In this document: piece by piece, positions 13,301 to 25,356 of the stretch | Position numbering within the stretch: the stretch's first letter is position 1 | Layout of the letters: every line of letters begins with the position of its first letter | DNA from: Corbicula japonica | Taxonomy: Eukaryota > Mollusca > Bivalvia > Venerida > Cyrenidae | NCBI GenBank assembly: GCA_038501625.1 | Contig: JAZAYU010000204.1 | Coordinates: 560,001 to 624,000, forward strand | DNA length: 64,000 nucleotides | Reading direction: 5' to 3' | Translations under genes and position numbers: made by a program | Notes under the pieces: generated by a model | Seen by the model: only the letters and a program-made list of their open reading frames with translations | Databases searched by the model: none | What the model was told of the DNA's origin: nothing

Positions 13301-13982
13301 TGAAATGTATTTTCTACTAGTATAAGAAGTGTTTTTGAAATGTTGGAAGGCATAAGACTGTGTACATAACTTACCTGTTTTCAAGGTAAGAAATTACTTC
13401 CAATTTCACTTTTATTTATTTTTTGCATGACATTTAACATTCGTATGCTCAATAAGTGATATGCCAAGCGACCAGAACTTTACAAGTCATATAAGAAATG
13501 AACATTAATGAACTTATGATTTCACACACTCAACACATTTCGGCTGCTTGATAACCTTAATTATACATAATGTATCTTTAAGCAGTATTTACGAAATGTT
13601 TGAACTAAATTCTCTACTTACGATTCGGACAATCAGTGCGTAAAAGGATCATTTGATATGAACTAACTTCAAGCGTTGTAAAAGAACTTGACGATCAGCA
13701 AAGCCTATTTGCTCCTTGTCTAACCAACATAAATAGAAGGTTGTTAAAAAACAACAGTTTCGTGCTGCAACGTGACGAGGCACCTCAAATACATTAATTA
13801 TAATACTGAAGCATGATGCATTGTGATTAGCAGAAATGAATATATTGTATATTTTGCTGTTCTGCTTTTACCTATTTCCAGAGGTAACTTGCACCCATAG
13901 GGAAGAGTGCTACAACCTGCCCAACTGTCGTGACAGGGATGTCCATTGTGTCGACAGAACCTGCCGGTGTATTGACAACTAA
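10327..13982 (+). CDS. Cvsi-2-like: Cvsi-type serine protease inhibitor, 90 aa, three exons
   Basis: Small secreted cysteine-rich protein resembling oyster cvSI inhibitors, which inhibit subtilisin-like proteases and are linked to defence against protozoan parasites. Exons are 10327-10366, 11894-12025 and 13882-13982, joined in phase 1 with GT/AG sites; the stop is TAA. A signal peptide of about 18 residues (MKVFVAASLLIMA...) precedes a mature chain of about 72 residues with 12 cysteines. These form two six-cysteine modules, one per exon: C-x5-C-x7-C-x7-C-x6-C-x-C and C-x5-C-x5-C-x6-C-x4-C-x-C. Size and 12-cysteine count match what I recall of cvSI proteins. Both introns are packed with repeats (SINE-like pieces in intron 1, a large foldback in intron 2). 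Target protease and inhibitory activity are inference. Confidence 0.8.
10540..10735 (+). repeat. SINE-like repeat family, middle segment
   Basis: Matches the copy at 58800-59335 over gcatgcaac, gggtgggttg, aagacaacttg, gggcaagtg, gttggtgcacc and gccactgac. It is diverged and truncated at both ends, and lies in intron 1 of the inhibitor gene. Confidence 0.6.
10910..11130 (+). repeat. SINE-like repeat family, 5' and 3' segments
   Basis: The start (ccaggtgctttggtctcagtgagg) matches the family's 5' part. The end (ctatttggccgtgtatagaggctgt ... attcctgatatcc) matches the 3' part. The middle is deleted or unrecognisable. Confidence 0.55.
12057..12781. repeat. 725-bp foldback element in inhibitor intron 2
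   Basis: The left arm starts ttaaggtggtatcatttgtcac and the right arm ends gtgacaaatgataccacctt. The arms are about 330-360 bp and similar throughout, so the two short ORFs read inward from each arm give nearly the same peptide (MKQFLSLSVALLPG...), which is an artefact. The loop is about 60 bp around 12385-12460. The ends carry TTAA. Confidence 0.85.
12813..13460. repeat. Older relative of the 725-bp foldback element
   Basis: It begins aaggtggtatcatt and repeats landmarks of the first element in the same order: gggagtccaaact, actgtcacaggaag and aaggtcaacaatgt. The right arm is reduced to a weak inverted match near 13385-13460 (aaggtaagaaatt, gcatgacattt, gtgatatg). The right boundary is uncertain. 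Confidence 0.5.
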
Positions 13983-14505
13983 ACTTAGAATTTGTCTGTG
14001 ATTATGCAACTCGCTGTTATACCGATAAACGTTGTACATATATACATTCAAAATTTTACAGTTTTGACTAACTTCAGACCGAGTAAAGATATTTTCCAGT
14101 TCGATATACACCAAGGTCAAATCTTCAGAACGTTTTTACTCAGTGGAACACAGCAGGGATAACCTACTGTTTTATTTGATAAATGAAATCCTTCTGGCAT
14201 TTATATGTTTTCACAAGGAGAAGAAATGTCGTTGTTAACATCTGTCCCTTTTAGCCGCGTTCTCATTTTAGAATTTCAAACATTCTTAATGTTCACCGTC
14301 GTATAATCGTATTGATAGCTAAGCGGCATAGCCCATTGGTAAATAACAATTGTTGTTAACCCTTGCCAGTACTCGAAATGCGTTTAACACCCATATACGA
14401 AATATCTGGAAAATGTTACTAAAAGACCCTTCTTTATGTTTAAACAGTAAGTGTTGATAATACACTTTAATAAGAAATATTAAGGCCAGACTGTTCGCAA
14501 GAGCA

Positions 14506-14621
14506 TAAATCTTATACTGGAGACCAGTCTCAAATCTCAAGCATGTGATTGGCTGAAATGATGACATTTCAGGGAATCAGAAGCTTGAGATTTGAGACTG
14601 GTCTCTAAACTCAGTTTTAAT
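14506..14621. repeat. Foldback family A copy
   Basis: Arms gagaccagtctcaaatctcaag and cttgagatttgagactggtctc match the 4184-4319 element, with a shortened centre (gattggctgaaat / atttcagggaatc). Confidence 0.7.
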
Positions 14622-15144
14622 GCTTTTTGACCCAGGGAATCGAACTATACGGAAACAGCGCCTAGTTACATAAACTGGAGCACATTACCGGTTACGTTAG
14701 CCGGGGTAACTCTTAAAACGGTTGCTCAGATAACATGAGCGATTTGACGTATGTCAACATTTCTTCAATATGAATCGAACCTTTATTATCCAATATTTTC
14801 TTTTAATAAAAACGTAGCAAAATGTATATAAAAGTACACGTTTTTATTACATTCTTCTATATTGAATGGATATGTATCAGCATTATAAGCTAAGCTAGAT
14901 TTGTCTGTTGTGCAAAATGTTACACGATTAAGTGCTGCTGTTTTTCTTCAAATTTGATAGGGGCCATTTTAATTACAGCTGTTTGTCTTTGTTTTCTGTA
15001 AGTATTTTAGTACAAACTGATTTTGATTTTTTATTACACTTTGTTAAAGTCTAAACATTTTGCATTTAATAGTTCATAAAATATATCGTACAGTTACATG
15101 CAATTTTTACGATAAAGACCGGGCCCAGGATCATTAAAAAGATT

Positions 15145-15243
15145 GCAGACCAGTCTAAAATCTCAAACATTTGACTAGCGATCATTTGCCATTTCAGCCA
15201 ATCAGATGCTTGAGATTTTAGTCTCCAAATTTACTTTTATGGT
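15145..15243. repeat. Foldback family A copy, diverged
   Basis: It contains gaccagtctaaaatctcaaac, catttcagccaatcagatgc and ttgagattttagtctcc. It is more diverged than the other copies. Confidence 0.6.
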
Positions 15244-15355
15244 ATTGAGCTCCGCTAACATTCTGTAATAAATTTCAACTTAATGTATTTGCAGCCGAAA
15301 TTCTCGCAAAAAATCTAAGCGCAAACTTTTCCAAAGAAATATATTAGTTTATGAA

Positions 15356-18300
15356 TTAATCTAGGCTACAACACATCAGTCGAACGTCATTTAGGGCAGT
15401 GTCGTCACCACTACCTAAGGGGTCTTCCACTTTTGTCTGTATACCACAGATAGCAGAATTCGGAGGACATGCCTCGCTCCAGGGACTCATTGTTCCCCAC
15501 ATCCCATGACCAGGAGGTGCGGCTAGTTCATAATTGGCAAACCTGCCTACAATATCACGACACTGGAACTTAATGTAGTTAGCAGCCGTATCATCTCCAC
15601 CCTGGAATACAGAATTACTAGAAAAATAATATCCTTGCACCTGTGATATAAGAGAGCATTGATCGTACTTGCTATTCGGAACGACTGTAGGAAGTTAATG
15701 ACACTGTCTGATATTGTTAACGTTGTGTCTAATTTGACTTGCTTTAAGTAGTTATAAAATAAAATTTGCCTATAACTAATGACCACATCCAGTAGACACA
15801 GCCTCCTAACACTGCCAAAACGTAGAAAAGAGAGCATAGTTATACAATTATCAATTCCAAATAGACGCCACAAACAATAATTGATGAAAATGAGAAGCCG
15901 AAGGGCTACCGCCTTGGAACGGTCAATGGCAAACAATTTGCCACTAAGGGTTTAAACTTGAAACCAGGTTCTAGAGTTCGCAAACCTCACACTTCTCCTG
16001 ATTTAAAAAAAGCCGTTTGCCAACAATTGTTCTTATTGATAACAGTGTACTACTTTGGCCATTTCTGCACGAAAAAAAAATTATAAGGCTCGGTTAAAAA
16101 TCAAAATAATCTGGCCACAATACGGCAAGCAAAGACTTTTTAAATAAGTAAATTAAAGACTAGTAATAAATGGATGTTGAGAATCTCGAACAATAAATAC
16201 CCGCTGGTCTCCTTCGCTTTGAAAAGCAAACTGTGTTAGGTAGGTTGCCTGGCCGTTCTGTTCTGGGCATTTAACAACGTCTTCCCAGTTTCCCCACGGA
16301 CCTTCTTTGGACATGATTGTACCGCCAGGAGCGCCGCCATCTAAATATTCACACACCAGACGGATTGCATTTAAAGCAGTGTCGTCGCCATTTCCTTGCT
16401 GTCTTTCCATCTGAATGAAATGCGTTAGTATAACAAAATCGAAAATTTGAAGGACCGAAGCGGATCCAGCAGGACGATAATGAGGTTTTTATTGCGTTTG
16501 TGTCTTCCTAAACAACTTTCACTTTCATTTTATCAACTAGACTGAATTTAATCGTCAAAATCAGAACTGCAAATTAAATATTTAAAAAAGTAAAAAAAAC
16601 TATAATTATCGTGTGGCCTTTTTCAAACTAATGTCAGACTTATAAATAGTGTGAAGTAAATTTTAAAAATGTTTTCACTTTAGAACCGAAAGTAGAAGGG
16701 CAAATGATCTTTCTCACATTGTTTGTATTGTTGGGCAAAGCAAAACCAATCTAAGAGATGTTGTATATAAGTGAATTTTTTGACAAATTTTTTGATTGTC
16801 TTCAAGTTGATACATGTATATCGAACATAAATTTCATAGTTGTCTTTTGCAATGTTTGTTTACCATTAAACTCAAATCACGTTCGGTTGTTGCGTAACAA
16901 TTAATAAGTATAGGCACTCTCTAACACTATCGGCTAATTCACCTCTGTCATAGGCCGGGACTACTTTCAACTACGTTTACTTTGGCGCAACAAAATAGTT
17001 CACTAGATATATTTAAAATAGCTTGGATTTCTTCGGTTCTAATGAAAGATAGTGACGATTTCTGTCACTTGTTATACCACAGGATTTCATAATTATGACT
17101 GTATAAAACGAAGCTTCTTAGTTTGGTAAAAAATCTTGACATTGAGCCTTTCGCAGAGGTGTAAATTGAGTGTAAGGAACGACAACTCTGCGAAGGAGAT
17201 TGAAGTATGGTCTGTTCTTTCTTAAATTACAGTTATTATTGGCCTATCTCAATAGAGTTCTTTCATATTGTTACCTCCCCTTAGCGCTCTCTAAAATTGA
17301 AGAGCATAATTAGTCGATAACTGCAAGCGAGGGGGCATTGTTTACTATTGTTAATATGACCAGGGTCTATTTAATCAATTTAATAGACCCTGATATGGCT
17401 AAGAGATTATACAATTAAGAACATGTTGATTTATTATTTCAAATTTATAAATAAATGAGTTCAGTCAAATAAAGAAGAATTTACAAAAATGCTATGATCA
17501 TTTAAAAGCACATCAAGAAAGGTTATGCGCATTTTAACAGTGTTCATCGCGATGTTTTCAGGATGCGAGTATCCAACGGATTTGTTTGATTTTTTTAATG
17601 AAAATAATCACGCTATAATTATTTGTGGAATGAGACACATATTTCTTATGTCGCCCGTCGACGACTTAACACGCGTTTTTGCGTCTTTTGTTTTTGATAT
17701 ATTCATGAAATGCGACTTAAACTGATGTCTCATTTACTATGGCTGACTATTTAAAAAAAGGGATCTTTGTAATAACACGAATAAGACATATACTACTACA
17801 TGATCGGCCATTTCAACGCTACAAAATATAGTTATAGAAATACGGGACTGAACTCATGGCAATTTTTACGTATTCGAAAAGTTAGCTAGAAGCGACAATA
17901 GCAGTTACTTTCAATTTGATGATTTGAGATAATTAATTTCATTTGAAAGTAAAATAGAATTATGTCTCCTCAAATGTCAGATGCCAAACCAGTTTTCGCA
18001 CCTCAATATGTCACCATCGTTTTCTGGTCAGAATGGGAAATTGGAATATTGTGTCTAATATATAGGGACAATAAACAGTAAAACGGTCGTGTTCAAAGTA
18101 TGTTATCTAGTTCTTAAACATAAACATTTAAATCAAGGACAGATAAAAGAAATATACGAAAGATAACAGTAAATGTTAGTTTTAAACAAATGTTCGGACG
18201 AAATAAAAAAAAGTAAACAAAATTAGAAACCTTAACGGGTGTTGAATACAACGACGATACATTGCTGAATTCATCCGTTTACCTCCAATTTAGAGAGATC

Positions 18301-18962
18301 ATGTAAAGTAAAATATATTTCTTGAAGTAAACACATTTTGTCAGAAAAACTCGAGACGCTTACTTATGTGTCTGTCGAAAATATACAGTAACGTGTAATC
18401 CGCAATGTATTTGTTTTCATATAAGACTTCCTGATTCAAAGTAGCAACCACGTCTTTGATTGTTTTACGCTTTTCACAGTCAAATCTTGCCGACCAGACG
18501 TTTTAAGCCTATTATATTCGGAAATTCTAAAACTAGAATGTATTATGCTCTATCATAATTATTATTATTATTATTTATCATTAGCTTTAAGACGACACTG
18601 TGATCATGTATGTTCATTCTGTTAGCAATGACACAGTTAAATGCCCCCTCACTTGTCGGTTTAGGAAAAAAACAATAATTTCCGCACCTAACGTGGCGTA
18701 CGACGCATGCGCATAACAATGTGAAAGACCTCTACTTGAAATCAAGCAGCAGAATAAAGAAGCAGCAAAAAGAGCTCACCTTCATTTGGTAGCCAACAGC
18801 ATAATAACCCTTAGGACAAAACTCCTCATTTCCCCACGTGCCCCAGTACCCAGCTTGGTCAACCCAAAGCACTTTAACGACTGTGCGAGGCGCTTCCAAC
18901 ATAAATGAAAACGACCGAGCAAATATGACAACTAAACACAAAATAATCGATGCCGCCATCAT
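15356..18962 (-). CDS. VMO1-like: Vitelline membrane outer layer protein 1 (VMO1) homologue, 212 aa
   Basis: Secreted beta-prism protein of the VMO-I family. In birds it is part of the egg outer layer; in molluscs members occur in mucus, egg or shell material, so the exact role here is open. Exons are 18780-18962, 16201-16410 and 15356-15601, all phase 0 with GT/AG sites. The start is a double ATG followed by a hydrophobic signal peptide ([14 protein letters not shown]). The three internal repeats are visible: [20 protein letters not shown]; then [20 protein letters not shown] with [13 protein letters not shown]; then [27 protein letters not shown] and [15 protein letters not shown]. The GDDTAxN signature at the start of each repeat is diagnostic. 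Length fits the family (about 200 aa). A decayed relative of exon 1 lies at 54916-54980. Confidence 0.9.
15778..16000 (-). repeat. SINE-like repeat family, 3' half, reversed
   Basis: Read on the minus strand it gives the landmarks of the copy at 58800-59335 (gaacctggtt-like, gccactgacc-like, gaggctgtgtctactggatg). It lies within VMO1 intron 2. No exon is seen elsewhere in that intron. Confidence 0.65.
16411..18779. other. VMO1 intron 1, no gene seen
   Basis: This 2.4-kb AT-rich stretch contains a small perfect hairpin at 17362-17394 (agggtctattta / taatagaccct) and a short ATT run near 18555-18575. No supported coding exon was found on either strand. Confidence 0.6.
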
Positions 18963-20427
18963 GATAAAAAAAACACAAAAAACAGTAACCTGGTTTTATA
19001 AATAACAATTTATTTCGTTCTTATCACTAACACGAAAGATAAGCCTTTTTTCAAATTTCAGTGAGCACAAGACGAGTTTGGCATATCTGATGCCGACCTG
19101 GTGGTAAAGTCTAAAATTATGGACAGTAATTACAGAAAATTTGCATTTAATGGCGAACTTCTCAAATACTCACAGCATGTCTTTGTAAAGAATGTACCTT
19201 ATAGATGGTTGGTAGGAATTATCATTTGTTTTAACATTTTATTTCATCAAGAAAATTACATAGGCAAATATGTTGTTTTAAGGGGCGGATTGGGCGTATG
19301 CGTTCCCTACTCGTTTTAGAAATAATGGGTGTATTTATAACCAATAGAAAGCAGAAAAACAATTAAAAGAACAAACTTAAGGTAAAACAATGAAGTTTAT
19401 TTAATGCACCATGCAGTGTATTTAATGCAAACACTATTACACGATCATCTTACATGAACATTAAATGATCATTTCATTCTTATTAACCCAACATTATAGA
19501 ATGTTTGAATCAATTAGCCACTAGTACTCTAAACCAGGTGCTAGAGTGTACCAAAACTACCAACCTCACTTGCATAGGTCCTCCTATGAAAAGAAAAGTA
19601 CAAGCTGTCTTATTGAATTAGCTCCAATCAATTCATTGACTCGTTTTTTTATCCCAAAGCATATACACTAACAATTAAACTGAAAAACATTTATTATTCG
19701 ATTTCAGTATTTGCCCCCGAGCACCAAAGTTTGACAACAGTGGGTAGTGTTTTAGACATTTCCATTAGAATGCAAAAAATTTCGTCGAAAATGGTAAATT
19801 AAATAAATACTAAGAAGGCTTCGAAGATTTGAACTGATGGGTTTGTTTACAATAAGTTCTTGTCAATATACCGACAATGACGATTTGGGGTAAATATTGA
19901 AATTGAATTATTAAAATATGATCAGTATTTGTCCTAAATCACAGACAAAAGTAGATACAAGGCGACAAATGTATTGACAACCATGGGTAGTGTTTACACT
20001 TTGAAAGTACACTGCATACACAATGTACCAGGTACAACACCATTAAATATTCGCCTGTTCTCTAATTGCCTGAAATTCTTATCAAACAATATTTAATAAC
20101 ATTTTATAGCTTTCATTATTCACACTACACGAAAACAATATAATATCATTGTGACAACATAAATTGAACCATTAAGCTATGAATTATATTGACACCCACA
20201 TCATTTTACGACACTTACACCCAACTCATAAAACTAGTCTTCATAACATTTTTCAAGCATCAAAATGTATAATCATTATCATGGTGTTTACACGAACCGT
20301 CGTTGAAATGTGAAGAATCCACGTAGAAGTAAAAAATTATATTCACGTTAAACAATAATTACATAATTTGATATCTACCAATGGCCCTAGTACAATACAT
20401 TCACTTATAAATATTCTAAGCGTGATA
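18963..20427. other. Intergenic interval, nothing recognised
   Basis: It lies between the VMO1 start and the stop of the IgGFc-domain gene, both minus. It should hold the VMO1 promoter and the downstream gene's 3' UTR, but no clear TATA or polyadenylation signal stands out. Confidence 0.5.
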
Positions 20428-21611
20428 TTAACCGTCTGTGAACGCAAAGCCCACAGGAAAGCCATAACCTACACCTACTTGTCCTCCTACGTGTCCATAT
20501 CCATATACAGTAGCCCCGAACGTAACGCTGCTATTTGCATGCCACAGCCGATGGTACCCTATTATGATGTTAGCGATTATCACTGTATAATTACTGAATG
20601 GATCAGGGACATCGTACTGCTTCATTATGCTCAAAGATGACCCATCCAAATATAGCCCCTTGGCTTGGGAAGACGGAACTATGATTGATAAGTAATTCTG
20701 GTGTGAGTGGTACATATATGGAACAACGAAGTAATATTCGTTAAGGTAGTGATCTAAACCCGGAATTACCGTCATTAATCCATTAATGTTATTTACGTCT
20801 TTTTTAACACCATACTGAACGACGCTAATAGGTGCAGCAGAGGTGACCACCACTGGTTCAGTCTTCATCATATATTCTGCATCTGGTAAAGTACTTGAAA
20901 AATCACAAATGGTGCTTGTTTTGTTTTTTAGGCAAACTTTGTCATGCTGAATCGTTTGGATTTTCAGGACATATCGATCGTTTGGAAATAGAGGTGAAAT
21001 AATAAAGCTTTGTTGCCAGTGATTTGTTGGAATCATTTGATCTAAAAATCCAGAACAGTAACCACCTTCAAACGGCATCGAAGCGCATGGTGATCCTGAA
21101 ATGACAGCAACAATCTGGTCTGATTTTACATATGTCCCTGTGAAGTCAACTCCAAAATCATAACGCTGTCCAACACTGAATGGTTGCAATGTGAGAAGCG
21201 TTGTTTGGTTTCTGAAGTCGATGGTTACGTTTGTATTCACTTCGATGCCGATAACTGAATAAGCTGAACTTGGAAGGGCAGATACTTTGTATGATGTTCC
21301 CAGAGAACTAACAGATAAGGCCAAATATGTATCAACTGATAACCTGAAATCAGAGGAAACAAACAATGCAACTGGGATGCTTGTCTGAATATGTATTGCA
21401 CGTTTTTCGACGAAATTTCCGTATTTAACGATAGTTCCGTTGACCCTTAATGTTGTAGACCCGCTCCTTATAGTGAAATTGCGCTTTATATTGAAAAAGG
21501 GAACACTCAGTACACCAGTGCCTTCTTGTTTTGATGCTATGTCAATGATAATATCAGGATGCTCAAAATCTGAATCAAACATTCCAACGTAAAACTCGGT
21601 ACCATAGTGAC
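20428..21611 (-). CDS. IgGFc-binding-protein N-terminal-domain protein, terminal exon (393 aa)
   Basis: The single long exon runs from a phase-1 acceptor (TTTCCAG at 21612) to a TAA stop. It encodes a domain of the IgGFc_binding type found at the N terminus of mammalian FCGBP and in many mollusc secreted or surface proteins. Recognisable features are the opening GTEFYVGMFDSD, the SIPVALFVSS strand, the core ending WQQSFIISPL, the segment VVTSAAPISVVQYGV and the end LWHANSSVTFGATVYGYG. The protein ends shortly after this in a glycine-rich tail, so it lacks the vWD/TIL repeats of mammalian FCGBP. The start codon and signal peptide must be on an upstream exon to the right; I could not find it in 21612-24291, and the gypsy insertion may lie in that intron. 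A fragment of a paralogue is at 59566-59730. Role in mucus or recognition is inference. Confidence 0.8.
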
Positions 21612-22329
21612 CTGGAAATAAAATGAAAAACGCTTAATAATTATCTTTTGTATTATGTCAATATAACTGCTTGTCTATGTTTAACACTGAGCTTTTTTCT
21701 CTTTAATGCAATGCAAGAACATGAAATAGATCTAGTAAATCAAAAAAAAACTATTGTTTTTGTTTCCTTTGTATATATTATCTTTACATCGGCTATAATA
21801 AATTGCAAAGACCTTGCGATTCCGACAACATCTTGTGACAATGAAAATTGATGTTATTTGTTAAATATATAAGGAGGCAGTCAGGTGAAACTCTGTTTAA
21901 TAATACAATCAAACATGATAGCAGATATGAGCGAATTAAATATTTTTCCATGATCAGTACTTACGAAAGAAAAATTGCTATATCAAAATGTTTAACTTGC
22001 TGATAAACCACATTTTATTTAACTTGTTTTTCACATGACTGTCAAGTTATCGAGAACATACTATAATGATTAACAATAGTAAGTTACGTATTATTATACT
22101 GCACAGATATTTTCAATCAAAATCAAGAATATAGAATCTTCAACTTAATCTGATAGTTTGCCTTTGACTTTATACAGTATTTATGGATCGGCTGACAGAT
22201 TTTCATTCTTTTGATCATCGCACTCACATGCATATAATATCACTGTGCGTTTTATCACTTTGAAGTAATTTCCAAAAGTTTCGTCCGGTAATCTAATATT
22301 ATAGGATCAGTTTTGCGACCGTTGCACAT

Positions 22330-22886
22330 CTTCGTCAGCAATAGTCTGAGAACACTGTTTAGCCTAAAACCTAACACCTAACACCTACTCTGAAGCTACC
22401 TTAGGGACAGAAGTGCCTCAGACGCATATGTTTCCAGAAATTGTCTGAAGGCACTATCTAGAAACTCGTCCCTTAACACCTACTCTGAAGCTACACCCGG
22501 GACACAAGTGTCTCAGAAACATGTGTTTCAAGCAATTGTCTGAAGACACTATATAGAAACCCTGTCAACCCTAGCTTCAACCAATACTATTTACACCATA
22601 CACGTTGAATGAGACAATCCTGTCAATATGTCCTATTACATAGCTGTACTATATTAGACCTGTAATGCAGACCAAAATATTGACTCCAAATTTAACGCTG
22701 TGAACACCGCGACACTCGGGAACAGACTGCCCTGTATCAATGAACGGTAATTGCTTTTATACCCTCCGACGGAAGTCCTCGGACTTAACCGTTCAACCAC
22801 ACTAATTTAACACAAAACATCAAAATAACGAAACGATAAAGCAGTTAGCCTCGGTCCAGTTTCTACAATCAAATAATTTCCTCACA
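22330..22886 (-). mobile_element. LTR fragment, same family as the nested LTR at 35128
   Basis: On the minus strand it starts TGTGAGGAAATTATTTGA and stays collinear with 35128-35760: the gttgaacggttaagtccgag block, a TATA box, gcagtctgtt, and then two units of the internal tandem repeat (caattgtctgaagacact and similar). It breaks off near 22330. It lies upstream of the IgGFc-type exon, probably in its intron or flank. Confidence 0.75.
22754..22761 (-). promoter_or_regulatory. TATA box of the LTR fragment
   Basis: TATAAAAG on the minus strand, in the same relative place as TATATAAG in the related LTR at 35255-35262. Confidence 0.55.
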
Positions 22887-24291
22887 ATTCCATTGGTAGT
22901 TCACTCAGTCAATGGATCATTTTCATCATATGTTGTTGTTATTTCTTTCATTGTTCCTCCTCCCGAGGCATAGTCTTTCTAAATGCAAACCTTTTTTCAA
23001 CAATAATGCTTAATTCTAGTACATCCAATAATATGAACTAAGGCACTGCCTCTTATCGAGGTCTAGCTTTATTAATCTCAGATAATGATTAATATTAAAA
23101 ATAATTTGTTTATTACATTTGTTAGCCTACTCATGCACGATAAAATTATATGATTTTTGGAAAGAATTTAAGTCTACATCAACTTAATTCAGCTGGACAA
23201 CTGGCAATCTGACTTTTACTAAACATTTGGGTTTTAATGTGTAAACACAAAGGCTACATGCTTAAATTAACAACCCAAATGTGTTCCATTACCTCACTTA
23301 ATGCAATATTGAATATTGATAAATTCTTCATTGATACATGAACATATTACATTGTCACATGTGCATGAAAATTAATATATTATTGTCTGAAAAATAAATT
23401 TTATTTTTTAAAATGTTACCTTGATTACACTTGCAATTGTAACTTGCAATTGCACAAAATTGTTCCATGCTATTCAAAAAATATATATGCATGTAAATGA
23501 ATAAAGTTATAATATAGACCTAAAAAGAACTGTTTTAATATACATGTACATCACATTAACACCACATTGAGACTTCAATATGTAGTGTGATACATCACCT
23601 AGATTTTGGGGCATATTTGTGCAGTCATTTGAAAAAATCTCCAGGAATGACAATGCCATAGGAATTTTCAGTTATTAACAATAGTAATTTGAAGCTATAG
23701 ATGCTGTGTGAAACATATTATGACAATATGGTACATATTTGGTGACAATATGGTACATATTTGAGCCAAGTTACTTAAATGTGCATGATAGAATTACTTA
23801 TTTAAGTTGAAAAATAGTTCGTCTATTGGGCCAAAATAGATGAAATAATCTCAATCAATTAAACATAAACATGTACAATAGCATGTAGTCTGATTATCCA
23901 TATGTAACACTCCTTTACAGGTCTTAGTAACTGATTTGAAACAAAATGCTTCTTTATATCTATTTTCATTACATAAATGAATTGCGCTTGCAAATCAAGT
24001 CATGCATTAAAAATGTTGTTGGTCCATTTTTTTAAATGTATAATAACAATTTTAAGAGATTGTTTGCAAAAAAATGTAAACCCATGAACACATAAACATG
24101 CCAGTATTCATAACCACTTTTAGATCTCTGTCTGGTAAGTATTTTATAAATGTAATATATATACTGGAAAATGTGAATTTCAAAATTCTGAAGCTCATTC
24201 CAGTGGGTATTTTCTTGATTTTGTATTTTTCGTTGCAGAAATTTAGGCACAACTACTTTCAAATATGGTAGGTAAATTTCTCTTTAAAAAG
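22887..24291. other. AT-rich non-coding interval
   Basis: About 1.4 kb of AT-rich sequence with no supported exon. Short ORFs near 24032-24262 have no recognisable domain. It ends with AAAG, the left target-site flank of the gypsy element. Confidence 0.5.
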
Positions 24292-25340
24292 TGTAACCCT
24301 TTTGGTATTCAGCGTTAATGGGCATAAATACACAGGTTATAGGTAATTCCAAATAACAAAAGAAAGTTCCACATTCAACTTTAATACACGTAGTCTGTTC
24401 ACATACAATCTTGAATGTACGTAGTCCAGTAATAACCGATCTGAAAAGATACATTATTACGCACCATAAATATCAGTATTAAAAACAGATTTACAAAACA
24501 ATCCTTAACAAAACACGTCATGATATGAAACAAACACAACATTATATTATTGAAATGATCATTAATCAGATGTAAGGTTTTAACATACAACATTTTAGAT
24601 ATAATATTGTGGTTCTTTGCTTATAGCCAAATGATATTTTGAATAGATAAATCTAAAACATACAAGTCTGATGATTCAGTGCTGTTCCCTTATTACTTGT
24701 GATTTACACAACCCTATTCATTTACAATGATTACATACCTTTATCAATGTGATAAAACATCCACTGGTCTACAACCAACTGTCACACACTCCTCAAACAC
24801 TCTCTGGTGCTGTGCAGTGAAAACTGAAATACCAATCACCATTTTAAGAATCATGCATGGGTTAATTAGGAAATCGGCAGCGCGCAGACCAAAGCGACAG
24901 AACCCTGAATAAGTCAAACTCGCGGAAACATATGACAAGGAATCAAATGTCATCAGAAAACCGACAAAAACGATTCTAAACCAATTTGCAAAGAACACTA
25001 CATTAAGCAATTACCTCAGCATCCATGGTTTAATCCATATAGAACTATAAAGATCTAAACTGATCAAAATTTGACTAAAACTATAACTGAACAGTCATGT
25101 ACGTGTAATCTCTAAGAACTTCTTTTGCGGAATGATTTTCCTTTCCCGCTACAGTGAAAATCTGACAACAACTCATACCACATGACTTGCCTAACCAATC
25201 GAATTGAACTAAACTACATCACATGATATGCATGCGATCTACTCCTAATTTTACACATAAAATTCTATAAAAAGAATAAAGTTAAAAACTTATTGGTTAG
25301 ATATGGGACGCCAAATACGCTAAAATTTGACTCTGCTACA
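24292..25340 (-). repeat. 3' LTR of the gypsy element (1049 bp)
   Basis: Collinear with 34485-36879 apart from the nested insertion there. It keeps a 42-bp stretch (about 24932-24973) that is missing from the other LTR. The small ORFs inside (around 24727-25010) recur in both LTRs because the LTRs are copies; they carry no known domain. Confidence 0.92.
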
Positions 25341-25356
25341 TTCTCCCGCTCCCCGG
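25341..25356 (-). other. Polypurine tract of the gypsy element
   Basis: On the minus strand the sequence directly before the 3' LTR reads CCGGGGAGCGGGAGAA, a purine-rich run in the expected place for plus-strand priming. Confidence 0.75.

Larger units (their letters stand above)
13983..15355. other. Intergenic interval, convergent gene ends
   Basis: It lies between the inhibitor stop codon (plus) and the VMO1 stop codon (minus). It holds two foldback family A copies and no recognisable exon. An AATAAA on the minus strand near 15028-15033 could serve the VMO1 gene, but the distance of about 320 nt is only suggestive. Confidence 0.5.

Noticed and set aside
24727..25010. ORFs that recur at 24727-24912 and 34921-35106
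   Set aside because: They recur only because they lie in the two LTRs of the gypsy element; no domain and unlike gag or pol.
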